NCBI RefSeq assembly: GCF_000482705.1
Contig: NZ_AXWO01000021.1
Coordinates: 33,157-97,156 of the forward strand
Origin: Glycomyces arizonensis DSM 44726
GTDB taxonomy: Bacteria > Actinomycetota > Actinomycetes > Mycobacteriales > Micromonosporaceae
Direction of reading: 5' to 3'
Length of the DNA: 64,000 nt
Made by a program: the position numbers and the translations under genes. The notes under the pieces were generated by a model. It was not told the DNA's origin, did no database searches, and saw nothing but the letters and a program-made list of their open reading frames with translations. The number at the start of each line of letters is the position of its first letter. The stretch's first letter is position 1. Positions 17,558-26,355 of this stretch are shown in pieces.

Positions 17558-18960
17558 GCAGCGTTCTTGTCATCGGCGCCGGTCCCGCCGGACTCGCCGC
17601 CGCCGTGGCCGCGAGCGACGCCGGAGCGCGCGTCACCCTCCTCGACTCCGGCGACGGCCTCGGCGGGCAGTATTGGCGACACCTGCCCGCCCAGCGCCCC
17701 AGCCGAAACGAGGCCCGGCTCCACCACGGGTGGGCAGCCTTCGAGCGGCTCCGAAGCCGCATCGGCGGCGACGACGCGATCGAGGTCGTCACCGAGGCCC
17801 AGGTCTGGGCCATCGAGACCGCCGAATCCGTGACGGCCCAAGTCCTCGTCGGCCCCGCCGACGCCGCCGGACGCGAGGCGCGGGCCCTGACCGCCGACGC
17901 CATCGTGCTCGCCCCCGGCGCCCACGACCGCACGCTGCCGTTCCCCGGCTGGCACCTCCCGGGCGTCTTCTCCGCCGGGGCCGCCCAGGCCCTCGCGAAG
18001 GGCGAACGCATCGCCGTGGGCCGCCGCGCCGTCGTCGCCGGGGCCGGACCGTTCCTGCTGCCGGTCGCCCAGTCGCTCACCGCCGCCGGTGCGACCGTCC
18101 TCGGCGTGTTCGAGGCGGCCCGCCCGCCCGCCCTCGCCAAAGGCTGGCTCTCGAAGCCCTGGAAGCTCTTCGGCACGGCCCACAAGGGCCGCGAGCTCGC
18201 CGGATACCTGGCCCATCACCTCGTCCACCGGGTGCCCTACCGGCTCGGCCGCGCCGTGGTCGAGGCCCGCGGCGACGGCCGCGTCGAGGAAGTGGTCATC
18301 GCGCGCGTCGACGCGGAGTGGGCCCCGGTGCCCGGCACCGAGCGGACCCTCGCCGCCGACGCGGTCTGCGTCAGCCACGGCTTCACCCCGCGCCTCGAAC
18401 TGCCGATCGCCGCCGGGTGCGCGATCGGCCCGGACCGCTTCGTCCGCGTCGACCCAGATCAACGCACGAGCGTCGACGGCGTGTACGCGGCCGGTGAGAT
18501 CACCGGCATCGGCGGGGTCGACGCGGCACTCGTCGAGGGCCGCATCGCGGGCCACCGCGCCGCCGGAGGCGCGAAATCCGCAATGGACTCCGCCCGGCGC
18601 CGCCGCGCGGCCACTACCGACCTCGCCCGGCGCATCGAGGCCGCCCACGGCATCCGCCCCGGCTGGACCTCCTGGCTGCGCGACGACACCGTCGTCTGCC
18701 GCTGCGAGGAGGTCCCCTACGCCAGGCTCCGCAGTGTGGCAGAGGCGACCGAGCAGCACGCCATGCGCTCGGTGAAGCTCACGACCCGAGCGGGCCTCGG
18801 CATCTGCCAGGCGCGCATGTGCGGCCGCACGGTGGAGGCCCTCATCGGGGCGGACACCTCGCGCGGCGCCGACACCTCCGACCGGCGGCCCCTGGCCGCG
18901 CCCATTCGGCTCGGCGACCTCGCCGAGCTCCCCACCACGCCCAAGCGCGGCAGTGCCTAG
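17554..18960 (+). CDS. D-hydroxyproline dehydrogenase, pyridine-nucleotide-type flavoprotein
   Basis: 468 aa from ATG 17554 (GGGAGGAG upstream, ATGA overlap); the longer open frame is not used. N-terminal FAD motif VLVIGAGPAGLAAAVAASDAG and a second dinucleotide fold with RRAVVAGAGPFLLPVA near residue 160. The C-terminal 100 residues carry a BFD-like [2Fe-2S] domain (VVCRCEEVPYARL, then GLGICQARMCG). This is the large/alpha subunit type of the D-Hyp dehydrogenase complex and passes electrons to an acceptor. It directly precedes the deaminase gene by 15 bases. Confidence 0.88.
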   Translation: MSSVLVIGAGPAGLAAAVAASDAGARVTLLDSGDGLGGQYWRHLPAQRPSRNEARLHHGWAAFERLRSRIGGDDAIEVVTEAQVWAIETAESVTAQVLVGPADAAGREARALTADAIVLAPGAHDRTLPFPGWHLPGVFSAGAAQALAKGERIAVGRRAVVAGAGPFLLPVAQSLTAAGATVLGVFEAARPPALAKGWLSKPWKLFGTAHKGRELAGYLAHHLVHRVPYRLGRAVVEARGDGRVEEVVIARVDAEWAPVPGTERTLAADAVCVSHGFTPRLELPIAAGCAIGPDRFVRVDPDQRTSVDGVYAAGEITGIGGVDAALVEGRIAGHRAAGGAKSAMDSARRRRAATTDLARRIEAAHGIRPGWTSWLRDDTVVCRCEEVPYARLRSVAEATEQHAMRSVKLTTRAGLGICQARMCGRTVEALIGADTSRGADTSDRRPLAAPIRLGDLAELPTTPKRGSA

Positions 18961-18975
18961 AAAGGGAAGACACCC

Positions 18976-19908
18976 ATGACTGACAAGAAGTTCGACCTCG
19001 GCGGCGTCGTCGTCGCGACGACGCTGGCGTTCAAGGAGGACCCGAAGGCGCCCGCCGGGCTCGCGGTCGACTACGACAAGTTCGCCGAGCACTGCGACTT
19101 CCTCATCCGCAACGGCTGCCGCGGCGTCGGCCCCAACGGCTCGCTCGGCGAGTACTCCTCCCTCACCGACTCCGAGCGCCGCAAGGTCGTGCAGGTCGCC
19201 GTCGAAACGGTCGGCGACCGCGGGCTCGTCGTCGCCGGTGTGCACGGCGTCGGCTGGCACCAAGCGGTCCAGTGGGCCGAGCACGCCCAGGAGGACGGCG
19301 CCGACGGCGTCCTGCTGCTCCCGCCGACGATCTACCGCGCCAACCGCGGCGAGGTCGTCGAGCACTACACCAAGGTCAACGAGGTCGGCCTGCCGATCAT
19401 GATGTACAACAACCCGTTCGACACGAAGGTCGACATCGGGCCCGACCTCATCGCCGAGCTGTACGAGCTCGAGAACGTCGTGGCCGTCAAGGAGTTCTCC
19501 ACCGACGTCCGCCGCGTCCTGGAGATCCGGGAGCGGTGCGACATCGACGTCATCGCCGGCGCCGACGACCTCCTCTTCGAGTCGCTCGTCGTCGGCGCGA
19601 AGGGCTGGTTCGCCGGATACCCGAACGCCTTCCCGCGCGAGGCCGTCGCGATCTACGATCTCGTCACGGCCGGGGAGATCGAGCGGGCCCGCGAGCTGTA
19701 CACCGGCCTGGTGCCGGTGTTCCGCTGGGACACGAAGACGGAGTTCGTCCAGGCGATCAAGCTGTCGATGGACGTCGCGGGCAACAGCTACGGCGGGCCG
19801 ACCCGCCCGCCGCGCGGGCCGCTCTCGGCAGCCCAGCGCGAGCAGGTCGTCCGCGACACCCGCCGCGCCCTGGACCACGCCGAACGATTCCACGGTTCCG
19901 CTTCCTAG
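18976..19908 (+). CDS. Pyrroline-4-hydroxy-2-carboxylate deaminase (DHDPS family)
   Basis: 310 aa, ATG with AAGGGAAG 7 bases upstream. A DHDPS/NAL-type TIM barrel with Schiff-base Lys172 (VAVKEFS), the catalytic Tyr region PIMMYNNPFDT and the GVGPNGSLGEYSSLT segment that binds the keto-acid part. In hydroxyproline degradation this family member turns pyrroline-4-hydroxy-2-carboxylate into 2-oxoglutarate semialdehyde and ammonia. Context (dehydrogenase before, epimerase and semialdehyde dehydrogenase after) makes that role much more likely than dihydrodipicolinate synthase, whose lysine-pathway neighbours are absent. Confidence 0.9.
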   Translation: MTDKKFDLGGVVVATTLAFKEDPKAPAGLAVDYDKFAEHCDFLIRNGCRGVGPNGSLGEYSSLTDSERRKVVQVAVETVGDRGLVVAGVHGVGWHQAVQWAEHAQEDGADGVLLLPPTIYRANRGEVVEHYTKVNEVGLPIMMYNNPFDTKVDIGPDLIAELYELENVVAVKEFSTDVRRVLEIRERCDIDVIAGADDLLFESLVVGAKGWFAGYPNAFPREAVAIYDLVTAGEIERARELYTGLVPVFRWDTKTEFVQAIKLSMDVAGNSYGGPTRPPRGPLSAAQREQVVRDTRRALDHAERFHGSAS

Positions 19909-19950
19909 AGGTACCGTGCCCGCACGGGGACCGCTCGCGATTGGAGGAGC

Positions 19951-20952
19951 ATGAGAACGACACGGCTGATCAGCGCCGTCGACTCGCACACGGAGGGCAT
20001 GCCGACCCGGGTGGTCACCGGCGGGGTCGGGACCATCCCGGGCGCGACGATGAACGACAAGCGCCTCCACTTCATCGAGCACATGGACGATCTGCGGCGC
20101 TTTTTGATGGACGAGCCGCGCGGCCACGCCGCGATGAGCGGCGCGATCCTCCAGCAGCCGACCCGCCCCGACTGCGACTGGGGCGTGATCTACATCGAGG
20201 TGTCCGGCTGCCTGCCGATGTGCGGGCACGGCACGATCGGGGTCGCGACCGTGCTCGTCGAGACCGGGATGGTCCCTGTCGTCGAGCCGGTCACCGAGAT
20301 CCGGCTCGACACGCCCGCCGGGCCGGTCACCGCGCGCGTCGCGGTCTCGGGCGGTCACGCCGACGCGGTCACCATCGAGAACGTGCCGAGCTACGCCGAC
20401 GCGCTCGACACGAGCGTGGAGGTGCCCGGCCTGGGCACCGTCCCGTACTCGATGGCCTTCGGCGGCAACTTCTACGCGATGGTGGACCTCGACGACGTCG
20501 GCCTGCCGTTCGACCGCTCGCGCGGGCAGGAGATCCTGGCCGCCGGACTGGCGATCATGGACGCGATCAACGAGACCGCTCCGCCGCGGCACCCCGAGAT
20601 CGCCGGGCTCGACCACTGCCACCACGTCGAGTTCATCGCGCCGGGATCGACCGCGGCGCGCTCGCGGCACGCGATGGCGATCCACCCCGGCTGGTTCGAC
20701 CGCTCGCCGTGCGGCACCGGCACGTCCGCCCGGATGGCCGAGCTGTGGGCGCGCGGCGAGCTCGATCTCGAGACCGACTTCGTCAACGAGTCGTTCATCG
20801 GCACCCGTTTCATCGGGCGGCTCACCGGCGAGACCACCGTCGGCGGCCGTCCGGCGGTGGTCCCCACGATCACCGGCCGCGCCTGGGTGACCGGCACGGC
20901 GCAGTACATGCTCGACCCCGCCGACCCGTTCCCTTCGGGATTCCAGTTCTAG
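19951..20952 (+). CDS. 4-hydroxyproline 2-epimerase
   Basis: 333 aa, ATG with GGAGG 6 bases upstream. A member of the proline racemase superfamily with both catalytic cysteines: Cys91 in MCGHGTIG and Cys254 in SPCGTGTSARM. The Cys/Cys pair marks racemases/epimerases, since the related hydroxyproline dehydratases replace one with Thr. It interconverts trans-4-hydroxy-L-proline and cis-4-hydroxy-D-proline, the first step of the pathway. The segment DSHTEGMPTRVV is the family N-terminus. It is cytoplasmic, in the same run as the rest of the pathway. Confidence 0.93.
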   Translation: MRTTRLISAVDSHTEGMPTRVVTGGVGTIPGATMNDKRLHFIEHMDDLRRFLMDEPRGHAAMSGAILQQPTRPDCDWGVIYIEVSGCLPMCGHGTIGVATVLVETGMVPVVEPVTEIRLDTPAGPVTARVAVSGGHADAVTIENVPSYADALDTSVEVPGLGTVPYSMAFGGNFYAMVDLDDVGLPFDRSRGQEILAAGLAIMDAINETAPPRHPEIAGLDHCHHVEFIAPGSTAARSRHAMAIHPGWFDRSPCGTGTSARMAELWARGELDLETDFVNESFIGTRFIGRLTGETTVGGRPAVVPTITGRAWVTGTAQYMLDPADPFPSGFQF

Positions 20953-20960
20953 GAGTGCTC

Positions 20961-22451
20961 ATGACGAACCAGACGCCACTCGACAGCCTCGACGCGATCG
21001 CGCGGACCGCCGACGAGGCGGCCCGCGCGCTCGTGCGGATCGCCCCGGCGACCCGCGCCGCCGCCCTCGTCGCCGCCGCGGACGCGATCACCGCGGAAGC
21101 CGACGACCTGGTGGCGCTCGCGATGAGCGAGACCGGCCTGGCCGAGGTCCGACTGCGCGGCGAGCTGAAGCGGACCGCAGTCCAGCTGCGGCTCTTCGCC
21201 GACACGGTCGTCGACGGCGCCTATCTCGACGCCCGGATCGACCGCGCCGACCCCGACTTCGCGCTCGGGCCCCGGCCGGACGTGCGCAGCGTCAACGAGC
21301 CGATCGGGCCCGTGCTGAACTTCGCCGCGAGCAACTTCCCGTTCGCGTTCTCCGTCGCCGGCGGGGACACCGCGGCCGCGCTCGCCGCGGGCAACCCGGT
21401 CATCGTCAAGGCCCACCCGGGCCACCCGCTCCTGTCCGAGCGCACCGCCGAGGTCGCCGCCGCCGCGCTCGAAGGCGCCGGGCTCCCTTCGGGCACACTG
21501 CAACTCATCGCCGGGCAGGAGGCGGGAGTCGCGATGCTGCGGCACCCGCTCGTCAAGGCCGCGTCGTTCACCGGATCGGTCGGGGCCGGGCGGGTCCTCG
21601 CCGACATCGCCGCCGCGCGGGTCGACCCGATCCCGTTCTACGGTGAGCTCGGCAGCGTCAACCCCGTCTTCGTCACCCCCGGCGCCCTCGCCGAACGCGC
21701 GGGCGAGATCGCCGCCGGGCTCGTGGCGAGCGTCGGCGGCTCCGCCGGGCAGCTGTGCACGAAGCCCGGATTCGTCTTCCTGCCCGCGGGCCACGGCCTC
21801 GACGACGCGATCGCCGAGGCTTCGGCCAAGGTCGAGGAGCACCGGATGCTGGGCCCGCGCATCGCCGAGGGCTATGCGCGGCGGCGCGACGCGATCCTCG
21901 AAACGGCGGGCGTCCGCGTCATCGCCGCCGGGTCGCTGCGGACCGACGACGGCGGCCAGGGCTGGGTGACGCCCACGATGGCCGCCGTCGGCGTCGAGGA
22001 CCTCCGCGCCGGTCTCGGCACGCTCCTCGACGAGTGCTTCGGCCCGCTCACGATCCTCGTCGAGGCACCGGCCGACGCCGATTACGCGGATCTGCTCGAG
22101 GAGTTCTTCGAAGGGAACCTCACCGTCACCGTGCACCGGGCCGACGGCGACGACGTCGCGCGCCTGGTGCGCGCGGCATCGCGCCGGGCCGGGCGCGTCC
22201 TGTTCGACGGCTGGCCCACGGGGGTCGCGGTGACCCCCGCGATGCAGCACGGCGGGCCGTGGCCCGCCACGACCTCGGGCGGCACGAGCGTCGGCACGGC
22301 GGCCATCGCGCGGTTCGTGCGGGCGGTCGCCTACCAGAACGCTCCGGCGGCGATCCTGCCGCCGCCGCTGCGCGACGACAACCCGTGGGACGTGCCGCAG
22401 CGGATCGCCCCGGCGGGGGAGTCCGCCGCGTGGGGAGGCCGCGCGGCGTAG
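20961..22451 (+). CDS. 2-oxoglutarate semialdehyde dehydrogenase
   Basis: 496 aa from ATG 20961 (TAGGAG 6 bases upstream), 8 bases after the epimerase stop. Aldehyde dehydrogenase fold with Glu229 (YGELGSVNP) and nucleophile Cys266 (GQLCTKPG), and NAD(P) binding around FTGSVGAGR. It resembles the ketoglutarate-semialdehyde dehydrogenase class tied to hydroxyproline loci (FAASNFPFAFSVAGGDTAAALAAGNPV region), which yields 2-oxoglutarate for the TCA cycle. It ends the co-directional run; a MarR gene converges on it 3 bases later, without room for a hairpin. Confidence 0.92.
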   Translation: MTNQTPLDSLDAIARTADEAARALVRIAPATRAAALVAAADAITAEADDLVALAMSETGLAEVRLRGELKRTAVQLRLFADTVVDGAYLDARIDRADPDFALGPRPDVRSVNEPIGPVLNFAASNFPFAFSVAGGDTAAALAAGNPVIVKAHPGHPLLSERTAEVAAAALEGAGLPSGTLQLIAGQEAGVAMLRHPLVKAASFTGSVGAGRVLADIAAARVDPIPFYGELGSVNPVFVTPGALAERAGEIAAGLVASVGGSAGQLCTKPGFVFLPAGHGLDDAIAEASAKVEEHRMLGPRIAEGYARRRDAILETAGVRVIAAGSLRTDDGGQGWVTPTMAAVGVEDLRAGLGTLLDECFGPLTILVEAPADADYADLLEEFFEGNLTVTVHRADGDDVARLVRAASRRAGRVLFDGWPTGVAVTPAMQHGGPWPATTSGGTSVGTAAIARFVRAVAYQNAPAAILPPPLRDDNPWDVPQRIAPAGESAAWGGRAA

Positions 22452-22454
22452 TCG

Positions 22455-22907
22455 CTAACGCTCGTCGACGACCCGGCCGTACTCGTCGGCGAACTCGTGC
22501 AGCAGCGCGATGAGCCGTTCGGACTTCTCGGGTCCGAGCCTGTCGAGGGCGGACTGGTAGCCGCCGAGGACCACGTCCAGGTTCGCCTTGAGCGCCTCCG
22601 CGCCCGCCTCGGTGGGGGCGAATCGGTAGGCGGGGCTGCCCGGCTCGCGGGAGCGCTGGACCATGCCCTGGTGCAGCGCCGCGTTGACCTGGCGGTTGAC
22701 GGTCGACTGCTCGAGCTTGAGCTGGTCGGCGATCTCGCGGAGCGTGCGCGGGCCGCTCTCGCTGAGGAGCCACAGCAGCCGCAGGTCGGCGGTGCCGATG
22801 GTGGCGCACTGGGTGATGACGTGGCGCTGGCGCTCGAACCGCGTGATCGCGGCCGCGAACCGCCGCCCGGGGTCGCCGGGGGCGGTACCTGAACGCTGCT
22901 CGGCCAT
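22455..22907 (-). CDS. MarR-family repressor
   Basis: 150 aa from the ATG at 22907, chosen for its GAAGGAGG site 4-5 bases upstream. Winged-helix core about residues 40-110 (LRLLWLLSESGPRTLREIADQLKLEQSTVNRQVNAAL with the recognition helix in STVNRQVNAALHQ). It is divergent from the MFS exporter at 23004, with two palindromes in the 96-bp gap. This is the classic layout of a MarR repressor that controls itself and an efflux pump, relieved by a small toxic ligand. The ligand is unknown. Confidence 0.92.
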   Translation of the reverse strand: MAEQRSGTAPGDPGRRFAAAITRFERQRHVITQCATIGTADLRLLWLLSESGPRTLREIADQLKLEQSTVNRQVNAALHQGMVQRSREPGSPAYRFAPTEAGAEALKANLDVVLGGYQSALDRLGPEKSERLIALLHEFADEYGRVVDER

Positions 22908-22948
22908 GTCGCCTCCTTCACATGCGGGTGGACACATCCCAATGATTG

Positions 22949-22983
22949 TGTATGATACATAAGTCTATCGTATGTAACTTACA
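22949..22983. promoter_or_regulatory. Paired MarR operators
   Basis: Two perfect 11-bp palindromes, TGTATGATACA (22949-22959) and TGTAACTTACA (22973-22983), lie 24 bp apart centre to centre. In opposite orientation both extend to the common pattern TGTGTANNNTACATA. They fill the divergent MarR/MFS promoter region, so one dimer pair could silence both genes. Confidence 0.75.
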
Positions 22984-23003
22984 CATCGAAGCCTAAGGAA
23001 ACC

Positions 23004-24482
23004 ATGTCCCCATCACCGCCAAGGGCGGAGCCGGAAGCGGCGCACCCCAGCTCCCGGCACCCCGCCCTGATCGTGCTCGTCCTCGGCTTCTCCAGCCTCT
23101 GCGCCGCCCTGATGCAGTCGCTGGTGATCCCGATCCAGAGCGAGCTCCCCAAGCTGCTCGACACCAGCGCGAGCAACACCTCCTGGATCGTCACCGCCAC
23201 CCTCCTGGGCGGCGCGGTCGCCATGCCCACGGCAGGGCGCCTGGCCGACATCTTCGGCAAGAAGCCGATCCTCATCGTCAGCGCCGCGATCCTCGTCCTC
23301 GGCTCCCTGCTGTGCGCGGTCGGCGGCGGCTTCGCGCTCGTCCTGGTCGGCCGCTTCCTCCAGGGCATCGCCATGGGCTACGTCCCCGTGGCGATCAGCA
23401 TGGTCCACGAGGTGACGCCGCCGAAGATGGTCAACACCGCCACCGCGGGCATCAGCGCCACGCTCGGCGTCGGCGGCGCGCTCGGCCTCCCGATCGCCGC
23501 CTGGATCGCCCAGGAGTACGACTGGCACGCGCTGTTCTGGCTCTCGGCCGTCCTCGCCGCGGTCATGACCGCCCTCACCGCCGTCGCCCTCCCGCACCGC
23601 GCCAACCGCCACCCGGCCCGGTTCGACCTCGTCGGCTCGATCGGCCTGGCCGTCGGCCTGGTCGCCCTGCTCGTGGGCATCTCCAAGGGCGGCGACTGGG
23701 GCTGGACCGACGGGAGCACGCTCGCGTCGATCATCGGCGGCGCCGCCGTCCTGGTCCTGTGGGGCGTCTACGAGCTGCGCCACCGCGCCCCGCTCGTGGA
23801 CCTGCGCACCACCGCGCGGCTGCCCGTGCTGCTCACCAACCTCGCCGCGCTCGCGGCCGGGTTCGGCATGATGGCGCAGTCCATCGTGGTGCCCCAACTG
23901 CTCCAGATGCCCGAGCAGACCGGCTACGGCCTGGGACAGACGATCCTCCAGGCAGGACTCTGGATGGCCCCCGCGGGCCTGATGATGCTGGCGTTCGCGC
24001 CGATCTCCAGCGCGATGCTCACCCGCATCGGCGGCCGCCTCACCCTCGCGATCGGGGCGGCGGTGATCGCCGGGGGCTACCTCGTGGCCGCGTTCATGAC
24101 CGACGAGGCGTGGAAGCTCATGGTCGCCAGCTGCATCTCCGCGGCCGGGGTGGGCATCGGCTACGCCGCCATGCCCACCCTGATCATGGACAACGTCCCC
24201 CGCTCCGAGGCCGGTTCGGGCGTCGGCGTCAACTCGCTGATGCGATCGATGGGCACCACCGTCGCCGGAGCGGTCATGGCCGTGGTCCTGACCAGCCAGA
24301 CCATGACCCTCGCGCCGGGCACCCCGTCGATCCCCACGCACGACGCGTTCCGGCTGTGCTTCCTCATCGGCGCGGGTGCGGCGCTCGTCGCGGCGGCCCT
24401 GACCCTCTTCATCCCGCGCAGGCCGCGCCCGGCTCCCGTGCGGGACGAGCGCGTCGAATCGGAGCTCGAAGCGGTCCACTGA
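23004..24482 (+). CDS. MFS drug exporter, DHA2/EmrB type
   Basis: 492 aa with about 14 membrane segments, ATG after AAGGAAACC. Motif A GRLADIFGKKP (about residues 74-84) and the motif C region TLGVGGALGLPIAAW (about 152-166) place it with proton-driven drug exporters. Short cytoplasmic tails rich in Pro/Arg at both ends. The divergent MarR gene and its operators imply induction by the exported compound. It is followed by a strong bidirectional terminator. Substrate unknown. Confidence 0.92.
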   Translation: MSPSPPRAEPEAAHPSSRHPALIVLVLGFSSLCAALMQSLVIPIQSELPKLLDTSASNTSWIVTATLLGGAVAMPTAGRLADIFGKKPILIVSAAILVLGSLLCAVGGGFALVLVGRFLQGIAMGYVPVAISMVHEVTPPKMVNTATAGISATLGVGGALGLPIAAWIAQEYDWHALFWLSAVLAAVMTALTAVALPHRANRHPARFDLVGSIGLAVGLVALLVGISKGGDWGWTDGSTLASIIGGAAVLVLWGVYELRHRAPLVDLRTTARLPVLLTNLAALAAGFGMMAQSIVVPQLLQMPEQTGYGLGQTILQAGLWMAPAGLMMLAFAPISSAMLTRIGGRLTLAIGAAVIAGGYLVAAFMTDEAWKLMVASCISAAGVGIGYAAMPTLIMDNVPRSEAGSGVGVNSLMRSMGTTVAGAVMAVVLTSQTMTLAPGTPSIPTHDAFRLCFLIGAGAALVAAALTLFIPRRPRPAPVRDERVESELEAVH

Positions 24483-24487
24483 GCAAC

Positions 24488-24537
24488 GACACGGCAAGGG
24501 GCCCGCGGCGGATCCGCCGCGGGCCCCTCACCGTGTC
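24488..24537. terminator. Bidirectional terminator, very long stem
   Basis: A perfect 30-bp palindrome (24498-24527, core GCGGCGGATCCGCCGC) is extended by GACACGG (24488-24494) pairing with CCGTGTC (24531-24537). It separates the converging MFS and CBM2 genes. Confidence 0.85.
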
Positions 24538-24546
24538 AGCCGTCGA

Positions 24547-26247
24547 TCAGTTTGGCGCGTGGACGGTGCCGTCGTCCCAGTCGCGGGTGGCGCCCCGCAG
24601 GTACCAGCTCGACCCGCCGGACGGGGTGCTGCCCGAGAAGTGCTGCTCGATGGAGCCCTCGAACGGCGCAGCGGAGACGTTGCCGCCGTACGCGTCCGTG
24701 TAGACCGTGGTCGAACCGGAGCTCTGCAGCGTGAAGCCGCCCGGCCGGTACTCTCGCAGGCTCCCCGTGAACGGCGAGCGGGGGTCGTCCCATTCGAGCC
24801 GTTCCCCGGCTTGGAGGGCCTCCTCGCATCCCGGGCCGCCCAGCAGATCCGGCTCGTAGCACAGGTCCAGGACCCGGCCCAGGTTGTTCGGCTGGGACGG
24901 GTCGTAGTAGCGCGACGAGTTGACCACGTAGAACAGCGGCGAGATGCTGAAGTTCACTCCGGCGCCGTTGATCTGCGAGTTGCCGAACCAGAAGTCGTCC
25001 ATGTCGGAGACGTTGAACGGCTGCGGGTCGGGGTAGAGCGGATCGTAGTGGGTCTCGCCGCGGCGGATCGCGTCGACGCAGCTCGACTCGGCGATCAGCC
25101 GTCCGGGCGTCACGTACTCCGAGGGCGAGTCCGCCGGCGCCGGAGTTCCGACGTCGATGAACCGGCCTCCGAAGCCGGGGCATTCGGACGGGCTGAAGCC
25201 GCCGGCCACGCCGAACGGCATCAGCACGGCTACGTCGGCCTGCACGGTCCGCCCGTTCGCGGTGCACTTGATGTTGCTGATCAGCTCGTGGACGTTGTTC
25301 TTGAACGCGTCCGGCGAGTGCGTGCCCTGGTGGATCTTCAACAGGATGTCGCAGTTGGCCAGGACCGTGCCCTGAGGCGGGAAGAAGGCGGAGCCGTCAT
25401 CGCCCTGGATCACGTCGACGTTCTGGACCAGCACCTTGTGTCCGACATGGTCCTCGTGCCGCTGGCTCATGTCGGGCAGGCTGTCGGCCTGCACCTCGCT
25501 GACGTAGCCGAACGGCGGGAAGCCGCTCTCGTCGAACAGCGGCGAGTTGCGCGGGTCGTCGCCGTGCTCGTGCCCGAACGAGCAGCCGCTCGGGTCCTGG
25601 ACGGGGTGCCAGGTGGGATAGACCTTGCCGTCGGGGCCGTAGGTCCAATACCTGGCGTGGATCTCGCTGGCGCACTCGCCGGGCTGGGGGTCGTAGCCCT
25701 TCGGCTGCAAGACCAGCTCGTACGCCATGCTGAGCTCGGCGTCGGCGGGCGGCGGCCCCTGGCCCCACTCGGGGTTCGTCGGGACGGGGTCCGTCGGGTC
25801 CGGATCCGTGGGGTCCGGTCCGGGGTCGGTCTGGCCGTCGCAGACGTCGCCGTTGACGGAGATCCGGCTCGGCTCGGCGCTGCTGCCGTTGCCGACGAAG
25901 CCGAAGACCTCGCGGCTCTGGCCGGAGCCGATGGAGCCGTTCCAGCCGACGTCGGTGCCGCTGAAGCTGGATCCGCTCTGGTTCCAGTCGACGTTCCACG
26001 CGCTGCTGACAGCGGTGCCGGAGGGGAAGTCCCAGTCGATCTGCCAGCCGTTGATGGGCTCGCCGGCGGTGATGGTGATGTTGGCCTGGAAGCCGGAGCC
26101 CCAGTCGTTGGTGACGTTGTAGTCGACTTCGCAGCCCTCTTCGGCGAACGCGTGGTTCGCCGAGACGATGGTCAGCGCACTGGCGCCGAGAGCGGCGACG
26201 GCCATGAGAGCGACCGCCAGCCTCCTATGCATTTGACGCGATTGCAT
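24547..26247 (-). CDS. Secreted CBM2 protein with His-rich unknown domain
   Basis: 566 aa. Signal peptide (MHRRLAVALMAVAALGA to NHAFA), then CBM2 (about residues 37-137; GCEVDYNVTNDWGSGF, WNVDW, DVGWN), a linker of DPTDP repeats (about 140-162), and a 400-residue domain that I do not assign to an enzyme class. That domain has conserved-looking metal-site candidates: FGHEHGDDP, MSQRHEDHVGHK and LLKIHQGTHSPDAFKNN, with several paired cysteines. It is exported and should attach to cellulose. A CebR-like operator lies about 95 bp upstream. DUF1996-like or copper-enzyme-like folds are possibilities, with low certainty. The ATG at 26247 has AAAGGA about 10 bases upstream; a second ATG six codons later is also possible. 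Confidence 0.85.
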   Translation of the reverse strand: MQSRQMHRRLAVALMAVAALGASALTIVSANHAFAEEGCEVDYNVTNDWGSGFQANITITAGEPINGWQIDWDFPSGTAVSSAWNVDWNQSGSSFSGTDVGWNGSIGSGQSREVFGFVGNGSSAEPSRISVNGDVCDGQTDPGPDPTDPDPTDPVPTNPEWGQGPPPADAELSMAYELVLQPKGYDPQPGECASEIHARYWTYGPDGKVYPTWHPVQDPSGCSFGHEHGDDPRNSPLFDESGFPPFGYVSEVQADSLPDMSQRHEDHVGHKVLVQNVDVIQGDDGSAFFPPQGTVLANCDILLKIHQGTHSPDAFKNNVHELISNIKCTANGRTVQADVAVLMPFGVAGGFSPSECPGFGGRFIDVGTPAPADSPSEYVTPGRLIAESSCVDAIRRGETHYDPLYPDPQPFNVSDMDDFWFGNSQINGAGVNFSISPLFYVVNSSRYYDPSQPNNLGRVLDLCYEPDLLGGPGCEEALQAGERLEWDDPRSPFTGSLREYRPGGFTLQSSGSTTVYTDAYGGNVSAAPFEGSIEQHFSGSTPSGGSSWYLRGATRDWDDGTVHAPN

Positions 26248-26341
26248 AGTTCGATGTCCTTTCTTCTTGGTGGCGGCGATCGGAGGGGCTCTATCGGTGT
26301 CTTGGCTCGTGCGAAACGGGTTTGATGATCATTTCGACGAG

Positions 26342-26355
26342 GAAAGCGCTCCCAA
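26342..26355. promoter_or_regulatory. CebR-like operator before CBM2 gene
   Basis: On the reverse strand it reads TGGGAGCGCTTTCC, 11 of 14 bases identical to the cellobiose repressor site TGGGAGCGCTCCCA known from Streptomyces. It lies about 95 bp upstream of the CBM2 protein start, suggesting induction by cello-oligosaccharides. Confidence 0.65.

Noticed and set aside
18976..19908. Dihydrodipicolinate synthase of lysine synthesis
   Set aside because: No lysine-pathway neighbours; position between D-Hyp dehydrogenase and epimerase genes favours the deaminase.
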